Of a stretch of DNA of 64,000 nucleotides, positions 9,517-17,868 are shown piece by piece. Source of the stretch: Sphingobacterium pedocola (GTDB lineage Bacteria; Bacteroidota; Bacteroidia; Sphingobacteriales; Sphingobacteriaceae). The notes beneath the pieces are model-generated. The model was not told the origin of the DNA and did no database searches. It was given only the letters and a program-made list of their open reading frames with translations. The stretch covers positions 1,683,522 to 1,747,521 of the forward strand of contig NZ_MU158689.1 in assembly GCF_015209965.1 (NCBI RefSeq). Direction: 5' to 3'. Within the stretch, counting starts at the first letter, position 1; every line of letters begins with the position of its first letter. Made by a program: the position numbers and the translations under genes.

Positions 9517-10104
9517 ATGCCGATATTTGATATTAATGGACAGCCATTAGTTCATCACCTAGAATTAGTAAGAGAAATTAAAAACATTGAGTTTTGTGGC
9601 GGTACAGGGTTCTTTGGCAAAAAGGAATTTCCTCTTTGCTATTCAACTGATTTAGTATTACCTAAAATGGAACATTTTACTAAATTCCCCGATGATTACG
9701 AAAAACAAAGTTGTCATTATTTGGACGGAGTTTGTGATTTTTATAATCCTCCATTTAATGGCAGGACTTTTGACAATATTGTGATTTGTAATCCGTATGA
9801 AGTTGGATTTAATGGAAAGTATCAAACGAAAAATTTTCTTTCCAAGGTACAACAGCTATTAGATAAAAACGGAAAATTAACGTTATTAGGTAGTTCAAAA
9901 AATCCATGGTCTAAATTTAAGAACTTGAATAAATACTATTATAAGCTAATTGAAGAAGGCGAAGTAACGGATGTTTTTAACATTGATTTACAAAAATTAG
10001 AGGAAGATCATTACTATAGATCAAATTACAAATTTTATGTCACAGGACTTGGACAGGAAACAATTCCTGACGAACTAATTATAATTAGAAAAAAAATAGC
10101 GTAA
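9517..10104 (+). CDS. Putative class I methyltransferase-like protein
   Basis: 195 aa with no family I recognise with confidence. Features consistent with a Rossmann methyltransferase are FCGGTGFFG (residues ~27-35), a strand-Asp CYSTDLVLP, FDNIVICNPYEVGF where NPY resembles motif IV of DNA or N-methyltransferases, and LLDKNGKLTLLG. Its stop overlaps the start of the following gene (TAATG), so the two are translated together. It sits divergent from an AlkB-like dioxygenase, which would make a modify/demodify pairing plausible but unproven. Confidence 0.5.
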   Translation: MPIFDINGQPLVHHLELVREIKNIEFCGGTGFFGKKEFPLCYSTDLVLPKMEHFTKFPDDYEKQSCHYLDGVCDFYNPPFNGRTFDNIVICNPYEVGFNGKYQTKNFLSKVQQLLDKNGKLTLLGSSKNPWSKFKNLNKYYYKLIEEGEVTDVFNIDLQKLEEDHYYRSNYKFYVTGLGQETIPDELIIIRKKIA

Positions 10105-11066
10105 TGGACATTTTGATTGCTCAAAAAGATATTATTAGAAACATACTCCTAACAGAAAGTTATAGAGCAAAGAGTTATGTCAAAAAATTCAATTATCATA
10201 TAGAAAGTATAGTGACTACATGCTCAGAGATTATTGGGACGAATATTGCTGAGGACAATGATTTCAAATTAACTAATTCTGTATACAATAGATGCCAAGC
10301 AATAATTTTGGAAAGTCTTGATGATGTTGATAATTCAGAATTGGATTGCCAGTTAGATAATCTTGAAGATTTATTGTATGATACTTTAGGCAAACAAGCG
10401 CGTAAATCCAATAAGAAGACAGATCAAAATTTAGTTGATACAATGTTAGATTTGACGATTGGTAATATTATTTTGAATTATAAATTTGACTATTTTTCAG
10501 AATCTAACAGCTATAATAATCCTTGGAAAGAGGTATCAAAGATTTTATTTGAAAATAATCTCGTATATACATTTTCTGACGATTTAGATAGGTTAAAAGA
10601 CATAGGACTTAAAATTAACAAAGGTGAAAGCGAACTTCTTACAGATCATATAGTCGGAGTTGTAGGTAAGGGCAATAAAGAGAACTTTGCAACAGGTTAC
10701 TTTAGAGACCTAGCTTCATTTAAAAATTTATTGTTAAGTATTTTATCAGAAAATAAGCATTTCAGTAATAATCCCATTAAAACCAGAAAGATTATTGAGA
10801 CAGTTCGAGAATTAGGAATCACTGAAAACGAGTTTACTGACCAAAACATAAAAAATTGGGTAATTGATTCTTTAAAAAGGAGTAATAGATTAGGTTCAAA
10901 TAATGACGGTTATTTCGTTATTGCAAATGGTGAGGATTTGATAGCATCTTATAAAAGGCATTTGGAAAGTTTTAAAGGATACTATGCCACTCTTGAAAGA
11001 CATAAAAAAATGGCGGACAAATTTGGTGTATCTGAAGATCTATTGAATTTACACAACCAACGATAG
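10104..11066 (+). CDS. Hypothetical protein coupled to the methyltransferase-like gene
   Basis: 320 aa, not recognised. It is predicted soluble, mostly helical and AT-rich, with no signal peptide or membrane segment. The centre contains LLTDHIVGVVGKGNKENFATGYFRD and the C-terminus KRHLESFKGYYATLERHKKM. The start overlaps the previous stop by one base (TAATG), so it is very likely a functional partner of that gene. It ends at a hairpin shared with the convergent receiver-AlbA_2 gene. Position in a defence-like island suggests a conflict-related role; nothing in the sequence proves this. Confidence 0.65.
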   Translation: MDILIAQKDIIRNILLTESYRAKSYVKKFNYHIESIVTTCSEIIGTNIAEDNDFKLTNSVYNRCQAIILESLDDVDNSELDCQLDNLEDLLYDTLGKQARKSNKKTDQNLVDTMLDLTIGNIILNYKFDYFSESNSYNNPWKEVSKILFENNLVYTFSDDLDRLKDIGLKINKGESELLTDHIVGVVGKGNKENFATGYFRDLASFKNLLLSILSENKHFSNNPIKTRKIIETVRELGITENEFTDQNIKNWVIDSLKRSNRLGSNNDGYFVIANGEDLIASYKRHLESFKGYYATLERHKKMADKFGVSEDLLNLHNQR

Positions 11067-11073
11067 TTTTTAA

Positions 11074-11101
11074 TCCCTCAAAATTTAAATACTTTGAGGG
11101 A
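11074..11101. terminator. Bidirectional terminator between convergent genes
   Basis: A perfect 9-bp inverted repeat, TCCCTCAAA / TTTGAGGGA, has a 10-nt loop and a T-rich run (GTTTTTAA) on its left side for minus-strand transcripts. It lies between the stop of the 320-aa gene (11066) and the stop of the receiver-AlbA_2 gene (11128). It would end the long hsdM-to-receiver transcript. Confidence 0.65.
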
Positions 11102-11127
11102 CTAAATCTATAATATGATTTCCATTA

Positions 11128-12093
11128 TTACTGACTTAAAACATTGAATCTTTCTGGCCAATTATTTTTTAAATAACTTGAAACCTCATTATCATTCAAT
11201 TTTCTCGTGCTTGCCTGTCCTCTTATAAAGAGTACTTGAGAAATTGTTCCATCTGCAGCCGGCATATTAATATATATAGGGGATGAATGTTTACCTTTTA
11301 CAACTATCTTACACACAGTTTTTCCCTTTACTTTATAAAATTTTATTGCTTCTAAATTAGATTGAAAATCGTTCCCAAATGACGTCTGAACCAACTCATC
11401 TAAAAGCAATTTGTATGCATCTTCCTTATCGCCACCAACTAGAGTAGAAAAATCGCCATCTTCCAGCCCACAAATGGATTTATCGTCATTTACACCTAAA
11501 AGCAAGACTCCTCCATCAGAGTTAGAAAATGCTGCTAAAGATTTAAGTATATTATGGTGACCAGACTTATTTTTCTTACCATAGAAAAAGTCATATTGCA
11601 AAGCAGATTTAAATTCGAGAATCCTGCCCTCGCTATTATCAATCAGACTTAAAATTTCTTTTTCGTCAATTGTCATTAAACGGTTGGGTAATTCCTGATG
11701 AAATTCATCTAGTTTAATAAACAGATTATTTAAGCCTGTAGGATCTTTCTTAAAAATAAGCTCTGACTCTGAAAAAATATTGTTAGCATTCGTAAAAGCT
11801 TCTTCGTCTCCAGTCAATATAACACGTGGTAAATGCTTGTAATTTCTATCTAAAAAGCTAAGTGCAGCACCAATAAAATTATTATTTTCGATTTCTTGAT
11901 TATTTGTCAAAAGGCATTTTACATCCAAGATAATAGCAGTAATTTTACGATTGAGAAGGGGAATTTTTTCTTCCAACTCCTGTTTACTTCTACCCCAGGC
12001 GGTACGGTAACCTTTACTTTGTGCCTCAATTAAGAATGAGTCTTTAAACTCTTCCTTATCATCTATTAGTAACAAAAACTTATTCATAATCAT
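11128..12093 (-). CDS. Response-regulator receiver domain fused to Schlafen-type AlbA_2 domain
   Basis: 321 aa. Residues 1-120 carry a complete receiver signature: acidic pair Asp11-Asp12, phospho-acceptor Asp57 (TAIILDVKC), Thr94 (VILTGD) and Lys115 (LIFKKDP). Residues ~145-310 match the AlbA_2/Schlafen family: RILEFKSAL (Glu160, Lys162), LKSLAAFSNSDGGVLLLGVN (183-202) and VLFIRGQASTRKL. Relatives bind or cut RNA or DNA, and some act in stress and antiphage responses. The gene overlaps the 3' end of the methylase-kinase gene by 14 bp, so this is the expected cognate response regulator. A nearby in-frame ATG at 12087 is an alternative start. Inferred role: effector switched by phosphorylation. 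Confidence 0.85.
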   Translation of the reverse strand: MIMNKFLLLIDDKEEFKDSFLIEAQSKGYRTAWGRSKQELEEKIPLLNRKITAIILDVKCLLTNNQEIENNNFIGAALSFLDRNYKHLPRVILTGDEEAFTNANNIFSESELIFKKDPTGLNNLFIKLDEFHQELPNRLMTIDEKEILSLIDNSEGRILEFKSALQYDFFYGKKNKSGHHNILKSLAAFSNSDGGVLLLGVNDDKSICGLEDGDFSTLVGGDKEDAYKLLLDELVQTSFGNDFQSNLEAIKFYKVKGKTVCKIVVKGKHSSPIYINMPAADGTISQVLFIRGQASTRKLNDNEVSSYLKNNWPERFNVLSQ

Positions 12094-14755
12094 TTAAAAT
12101 TGGTATTTCAATTTCTATTTTAACTCCTGTTTTCAAATTTTCTTTAATTCGCAATTTTCCGTTATGTGCGTGAATAACTTTATCGATGTAATACCCCCCC
12201 ATTCCCGTTCCTCTACTATTTGTTGACTTAGTAGCTATAGATTTATATTCCCTTTCAGTTATCTTAATAGCAGATCCATTCGTGTGGTATTCTAATATTA
12301 CTACATCAGTCAATAGTTTTATATTGACCATTATCCTCCCATCTCTAATATCTCTAAAACTATGTTCAATAGAGTTACATATAAGTGTTCTAAAAACATC
12401 AACTATATGTGACTTAGATAGCTTAACTTCGACATCAGATCCAGTAATTTTAATATCTATGTAAGGATAGCTGCGCGAGACTTCTTGCATAACATCCTTA
12501 ATTGAATATGTATTTAATTCCAGTTCTAAATGAATTGCTCTCTTCACGTCATCTAAAATTTGATTCAACAAGAGAGTACTGGTATAAGCACTAACGATAA
12601 CTTCATTTAAAGATCTATTTTCGGCAGCTTCAAATCCTTCCTGCTCTTCCAAAATACTGTCATCAGCCACATACTCTTTCATCTCACCCAACTTATTAAC
12701 TTCAGTAATCCGCTTAATTTTCTCTACGTGCGTATGGACTGTTGTAAGCATATGTTTGAGTTGATGGGTAATAGTCCTTACCAAATCTAGTTCAGTTTGC
12801 TCCTTTTCTTTATCAACATGTTCTTTAGTTAATTTAAAAGCTCCATTTGATTCTTCTTTAAAAATAATCTCAGATTTTTGTTGATCAATTTTATACTTTT
12901 GTGCAGCCGACTCCGCGTATGGAATTAAGATCTTCTTTATATCTTTTAATGAAAAGTAGGGAATTATATCACCTTTTCTAAATGAATTAATCTGATCTAT
13001 AACAAAGAAACTATTAAGTTGAAAATACACATAGTCTAGATTCCAGAAGTTGTCTTGAACAATAATACTAACAATGTTACTTGAAGTTAGTATATAAGGT
13101 ACTTCTGGTGTTGGGTAATAAATATTTGTCTTTGTTTTCTTACCAACTGTGCTTATCAAAATACATGGCTTAGAAATCGCATATTTGGACAAAGTAAAGT
13201 AATCATTTGAAGTAAAGTCGAACTCTCCCTTTACTTTCAACTTAATATCAAGTACTTCTTCATCTAGATCTTCTATTTTGATATACGGTACTCCAATGGG
13301 TAACTCTGGCAAATGGGATTTCGGTATTCCTCCCTTAACATCCGCTATAGCTTCTAAAAAAAATGCTCGCCCTTCTTTTAACATTATTTTTCTTATTAAA
13401 TGTTGAGGGGAGTTCCTTTCAGCAGTTAAATTAAAATCTTCATCGAAGTCATTAATCTCTATAATATTCTGAGCAGTATTTTCATTAAAGTAAAGATACT
13501 CTTCAATGATTTTCTCAATATCTACTACAACACTATTTTTACTACTCTCAATCGGCGTTGCGCGAATAAATCTGATTTTATTTCGCAGTCTTTCGGGCTT
13601 TCTTTTATTCAAAATCAAGATTGACATTTTTGTGTTACTATAGGGCTTGTATGAGCCAGCAGGTAAACTTATAATAGTTTCTATTATATTATTCATAACT
13701 AAAAATCTTCTAGTTTCCTGATCTATACCTCTTTTTGTTAAAAAACTATCTGCAATGGTCACAACTGCTTTTCCATTAGCAGACAATAATTCATAACATT
13801 TCGTCACTAAAGAAGCGAATCCTCTTCCATTCGATTGCAAGTTTTGAAAGTAAAAGCCCGTTTCTCCTATATTCTTATATGTGACACCACTAATTGGAAA
13901 ATCTGCAACAATGAAATCATATCTGTCATACTCCACTTGAAAGAAACTTCTTTCCTGGATTGGCTTATTTTGATACCCATGCAAGTACAAATTAAGATTT
14001 CCAATAACCGCAGATTGTATATTAATTTCGGTACCATAAATTTCCACATTTGGGAAACTCTTCACAGTAGACGTCAAAATACCTCCCATACCTGCAGTTG
14101 GATCAAAAACCTTCATAACAATCTTTCTGTCCGCAAGTTGTGGAAGAAGATTTCGAATAAATTCAGGAGAGGAATTTTTAAAACTTGACTTCTCTGCAGA
14201 TAAATTGTAAATAATAAATTCAAAAATTGAGGCAAATCTCTCATCATCATATTGTGCAGTTTCAATATCAAACAGCAAGTTATAAATATCGCTCGAAACA
14301 GGATTGCCAAGTCGTTTAAATTGATTTTCTAATTCATAGAAAATTGAATAACCTAATGAATTTGTCTGTTTAAAAAAATCAAAATTTATTAACGAATCTA
14401 TAAAAGAGAAATTAACTTCTTCTTTATCAGATATTCTCTTGAAAAACAAAAAACTAGCAATTAATAACTGCGTGTTTTCAAATGAAAACACATCACCTAA
14501 AAGTACCTTAATTCTGTTAACGCTTTTTACAAGCGTAATTAAATCCTCGTCTCTTACATTAATAACATAACCATTTACGATCTGAAATAGATGAGGGTAT
14601 TTTCTTATACGCAACACAATTTGTTCAGCATTAGGTTTAGTCAAATCTTTCTTCAGGTAATCCTCAGAAATGACTAACTCTCTTTCAAGTTCCCAAGGAG
14701 TCATAGGCACGCCCTTTCTATTCAATACCAATTCAATCGCTTGATGTAAAGTCAT
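12080..14755 (-). CDS. HARE-HTH / N6-methylase / HsdS-like TRD / histidine kinase fusion
   Basis: 891 aa. Visible domains in order: HARE-type winged helix (1-65, LVLNRKGVPMTPWELERELV); type I M-subunit-like methylase (~100-400) with SAM motif VFDPTAGMGG (216-225) but motif IV as ADFPIS (284-289) instead of NPPY/F; one HsdS-like target-recognition domain (~467-620, EAIADVKGGIPKSHLP ... IKKILIPY) leading into a helical stalk; histidine-kinase dimerisation helix with TITHQLKH (His664); and ATPase domain (~785-888) with N-box LICNSIEHSF, a weak G1 (HTNGSA) and G2 GTGMGGYYIDKVI. It lies 63 nt after hsdR and overlaps the receiver-AlbA_2 gene. Inferred role: DNA-recognising sensor kinase, perhaps catalytically dead as a methylase. 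Clearly AT-richer than hsdR. Confidence 0.8.
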   Translation of the reverse strand: MTLHQAIELVLNRKGVPMTPWELERELVISEDYLKKDLTKPNAEQIVLRIRKYPHLFQIVNGYVINVRDEDLITLVKSVNRIKVLLGDVFSFENTQLLIASFLFFKRISDKEEVNFSFIDSLINFDFFKQTNSLGYSIFYELENQFKRLGNPVSSDIYNLLFDIETAQYDDERFASIFEFIIYNLSAEKSSFKNSSPEFIRNLLPQLADRKIVMKVFDPTAGMGGILTSTVKSFPNVEIYGTEINIQSAVIGNLNLYLHGYQNKPIQERSFFQVEYDRYDFIVADFPISGVTYKNIGETGFYFQNLQSNGRGFASLVTKCYELLSANGKAVVTIADSFLTKRGIDQETRRFLVMNNIIETIISLPAGSYKPYSNTKMSILILNKRKPERLRNKIRFIRATPIESSKNSVVVDIEKIIEEYLYFNENTAQNIIEINDFDEDFNLTAERNSPQHLIRKIMLKEGRAFFLEAIADVKGGIPKSHLPELPIGVPYIKIEDLDEEVLDIKLKVKGEFDFTSNDYFTLSKYAISKPCILISTVGKKTKTNIYYPTPEVPYILTSSNIVSIIVQDNFWNLDYVYFQLNSFFVIDQINSFRKGDIIPYFSLKDIKKILIPYAESAAQKYKIDQQKSEIIFKEESNGAFKLTKEHVDKEKEQTELDLVRTITHQLKHMLTTVHTHVEKIKRITEVNKLGEMKEYVADDSILEEQEGFEAAENRSLNEVIVSAYTSTLLLNQILDDVKRAIHLELELNTYSIKDVMQEVSRSYPYIDIKITGSDVEVKLSKSHIVDVFRTLICNSIEHSFRDIRDGRIMVNIKLLTDVVILEYHTNGSAIKITEREYKSIATKSTNSRGTGMGGYYIDKVIHAHNGKLRIKENLKTGVKIEIEIPILNDYE

Positions 14756-14818
14756 TTTAATTATTTTATTATCAAAATAAATATATCCAAATTCAACAGT
14801 AAATAAATTACATTTTAC

Positions 14819-17800
14819 CTACCGATCCAAATATCGTTGCGTACTATTCCGGAACTCCTGCTTAAACTGATCATCCATCAACCGCTTAGCAAATTCCATC
14901 TGGAACTTACGCATGGATAATGCTACCTCGTCAAATATCTTTTTATAAGCCAATTCTCGAGTGTAGGTATCTGGATTATCCAAATATTTGTTTTGATAAT
15001 CCGGGTGCTCGGCAATACGCTGGGTGAATGTTTCGTAGACCTGCCGCTTATCCTCTGGTGTGGCATCCCAATCCGCAAACCATCGTTCGTTAAAGTCGTT
15101 TATAATCTTGTCCAATGCTTCCGTTTCGTCATCACCATGAGCGCCCCGTGGATTGGCATTAGCCGGATCAAGTACACTTTCGTCTTTATCTAATAATAAA
15201 GATTCATTCAAGCGTACGCGTTCTATACCATAGGTCGAAAGATCGACCGCATCTAATAATTCATCAAGTAATTCATCCTCCTTGCGCTTAACAATCATCT
15301 TCGGGATCAGGAACTTCAAGAACCAAAATAGTTTTTCCCAAGCCATATTTTCAAAAGTGATAATCGCTGCTACTTGTCCATATACCTTAACAAAGTGCTT
15401 GGCTTTGATCTTGAGATCCGCCTTTTGCTCATCATTTAAATCCAATGTATTATTGAATCGAATGGCGGCTTCATCGATAATCGGACTGAGTTCGTCGGCC
15501 GGAACATTTTGAAAAAATTTGGTATTGAAAATCTCAACTTCCGACCACTCGTAGACGCCTGAATCGTCCAAAGCATCTTTCAAGTCATGCAGCACATTGA
15601 CATCAGTCGCTCCACTCAAAGAAGTGGCGGTATAAAATGGGTCAAAGGCAAATTTGATATCGGTACTATCGTTGAAAAAATCTAGCACGAACAGGTTTTC
15701 GGTTTTCTTGCCATATTTATTCGCCGATCGATTGAGCCTAGATAATGCCTGCACGCATAATACACCCTGCAATTTCTTATCGACATACATCGTTGTCAAC
15801 TTCGGTTGATCAAATCCTGTCAAATACTTATTTGCTACCACCAAGATACGATAGTCGTCTTGATCAAACTGTTCTTTAGTATCTGAATCCGGAAAACCAT
15901 TCAGCGAAGCTTCGCTGTACTCTATACCGTCTACCGTTTTCTTTCCAGAGAAAGCAATGATGATCTTAAATGGATTATCATATTCGGATAGTATGAGCTT
16001 CAAAGCCTGGTAGTAGCGGATGGCGGATTCGATACTTTGGGTAACGACCATCGTCTTGGCTTTACCTTTGAGCAGTTTTTTAAAGTAGACCTGTTGCAAA
16101 AAATGCTGCAACATAATCCGTGCTTTGGCTTGTATGGTGCGCGGATCTCGTTCTACAAAAGCTTTTAAACGTTTCTGGGCTTTGTTTGTATTAAACTCGG
16201 GATTATCGTCGATGGATTTCTTTAGCTGGTAGTAGCTTCTATACGTCGTATAATTTGCCAGTACATCCAAGATAAACCCCTCTTCTATCGCTTGCTTCAT
16301 CGAATAGAGGTGAAATGGCCTAAATGAACCGTCTGACTGGCGCGTGCCAAATCTTTCTAATGTTGCATTCTTTGGCGTAGCAGTGAAAGCAAAATAGGAT
16401 GCATTTTGGCGCATCTTGCGCGCTTCCATAGCTCGTAAGATCAAATCCTGTGCGTCGACCTCCCCTTCTTCATTGCTCTCGAGCTTGCCTAATACCTGAT
16501 TCATCTTATCCGCTGCGGAACCACCTTGACTACTATGTGCTTCATCGATAATAATGGCAAAGCGTTTATCGCTCATATCATCAATATCGTCGAGGATATG
16601 TGGGAACTTCTGTATCGTAGTGATCACGATCCTCTTGCCGCTTTCTAATGCAAGCTTTAGATCACTCGATGAAAAAGCTGCGCCGATAATATTCTTTACT
16701 TCCGAAAAACTTTTGATATTATCGCGCAATTGCCTATCTAACACCCTTCTATCGGTAACCACAATTACGGAATCGAATAATGCTCGGCCTTCATTATCTT
16801 CTACCTCGATCAGTTGAAAAGCCGTCCAGGTGATAGAATTTGATTTGCCTGATCCGGCAGAGTGCTGGATCAAATAGGTGCTACCTGCCCCCTGATCCCT
16901 GACATCATGTATTAATCGCTGTACAACATCAAGTTGATGATAGCGCGGAAAAATATAGAATTTCTTATTTAATGGATCACTATCCTTGCCTTCGAGCAAC
17001 ATAAAATGTTGGATAATACTTGCCCAACTTTCCTGAGAGAAAATCTCTTCCCAAAGGTAGGCAGTACGGTGTCCATTTGGATTGACCGGATTGCCTTTGC
17101 CCATATTATTACCCTTGTTGAAGGGCAGAAAGAAGGTATCCTTGCCCTGTAATTTGGTGGTCATATATACTTCGTCGGTATCCACCGCAAAGTGCACCAG
17201 ACATCGACCAAACTGAAGGAGCGGTTGGTTGCTGTCTCGACTGTATTTATACTGATGTATTCCTTGTACGGCAGCCGTCTGCCCAGTCCATGTATTCTTC
17301 AGCTCGATGGAGCACAGCGGTATTCCATTAACTGTAATGACCATGTCGATCTCTTCACCGGGATTGAGCGTAGAGTAACGAACTTGCCGGGTTACAGCGA
17401 ACTCATTCTGCGCAAAGTTATCCCGTACGGATTGCGCGCTGCTGGCGCTTGGTGCTTCGTAAAAAAGTGTCAAATGTGCATTGTCTACATCTAGTCCTTT
17501 CTTGAGCACGCGAAGCACACCGTATTTTTTGATCATCCGATCATAACGTTCCAAGATTTTTAGTTTCCAATCGCCATAGACTTGCAGCTTGGCAAGTTCT
17601 TTGGTCTGCGTAGCCTGAAGGAAGTTCCAAAAACGGTGTGTATCCAATGCATAGCTCTTGTCAAAATCGAGTGCATCGCCTAGATAGTATCCTTTTCCGG
17701 ACAGATATTGCCCATATTTGTCATTGGCATCTGCAATATTGGTTCCCTGCTCTTTCAGATCTTCCAAGGATGATCCTGTAAGTGCCTTTTCAATAAGGGA

Positions 17801-17833
17801 TTCTAAAGCTTGTTCGTTATATTTTGAGGTCAT
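14819..17833 (-). CDS. hsdR: Type I restriction endonuclease subunit R
   Basis: 1004 aa, normal HsdR length. The N-terminal PD-(D/E)xK nuclease has Asp163 and ELK (Glu177, Lys179) in EIDMVITVNGIPLCSIELKN. The SF2 translocase has Walker A AGSGKS (326-331), DEAH at 430-433 (IIIDEAHSSQGG), TATPK and LVVANKYLTGFDQP. The C-terminal helical region contacts the M/S complex. HsdR cuts unmodified DNA at a distance after translocation. All key residues are present, so restriction should be active. It follows hsdS by 35 nt. Confidence 0.95.
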   Translation of the reverse strand: MTSKYNEQALESLIEKALTGSSLEDLKEQGTNIADANDKYGQYLSGKGYYLGDALDFDKSYALDTHRFWNFLQATQTKELAKLQVYGDWKLKILERYDRMIKKYGVLRVLKKGLDVDNAHLTLFYEAPSASSAQSVRDNFAQNEFAVTRQVRYSTLNPGEEIDMVITVNGIPLCSIELKNTWTGQTAAVQGIHQYKYSRDSNQPLLQFGRCLVHFAVDTDEVYMTTKLQGKDTFFLPFNKGNNMGKGNPVNPNGHRTAYLWEEIFSQESWASIIQHFMLLEGKDSDPLNKKFYIFPRYHQLDVVQRLIHDVRDQGAGSTYLIQHSAGSGKSNSITWTAFQLIEVEDNEGRALFDSVIVVTDRRVLDRQLRDNIKSFSEVKNIIGAAFSSSDLKLALESGKRIVITTIQKFPHILDDIDDMSDKRFAIIIDEAHSSQGGSAADKMNQVLGKLESNEEGEVDAQDLILRAMEARKMRQNASYFAFTATPKNATLERFGTRQSDGSFRPFHLYSMKQAIEEGFILDVLANYTTYRSYYQLKKSIDDNPEFNTNKAQKRLKAFVERDPRTIQAKARIMLQHFLQQVYFKKLLKGKAKTMVVTQSIESAIRYYQALKLILSEYDNPFKIIIAFSGKKTVDGIEYSEASLNGFPDSDTKEQFDQDDYRILVVANKYLTGFDQPKLTTMYVDKKLQGVLCVQALSRLNRSANKYGKKTENLFVLDFFNDSTDIKFAFDPFYTATSLSGATDVNVLHDLKDALDDSGVYEWSEVEIFNTKFFQNVPADELSPIIDEAAIRFNNTLDLNDEQKADLKIKAKHFVKVYGQVAAIITFENMAWEKLFWFLKFLIPKMIVKRKEDELLDELLDAVDLSTYGIERVRLNESLLLDKDESVLDPANANPRGAHGDDETEALDKIINDFNERWFADWDATPEDKRQVYETFTQRIAEHPDYQNKYLDNPDTYTRELAYKKIFDEVALSMRKFQMEFAKRLMDDQFKQEFRNSTQRYLDR

Positions 17834-17868
17834 ACTTTCGAATTTAGATTTAAAATTGATAGCTAAAA

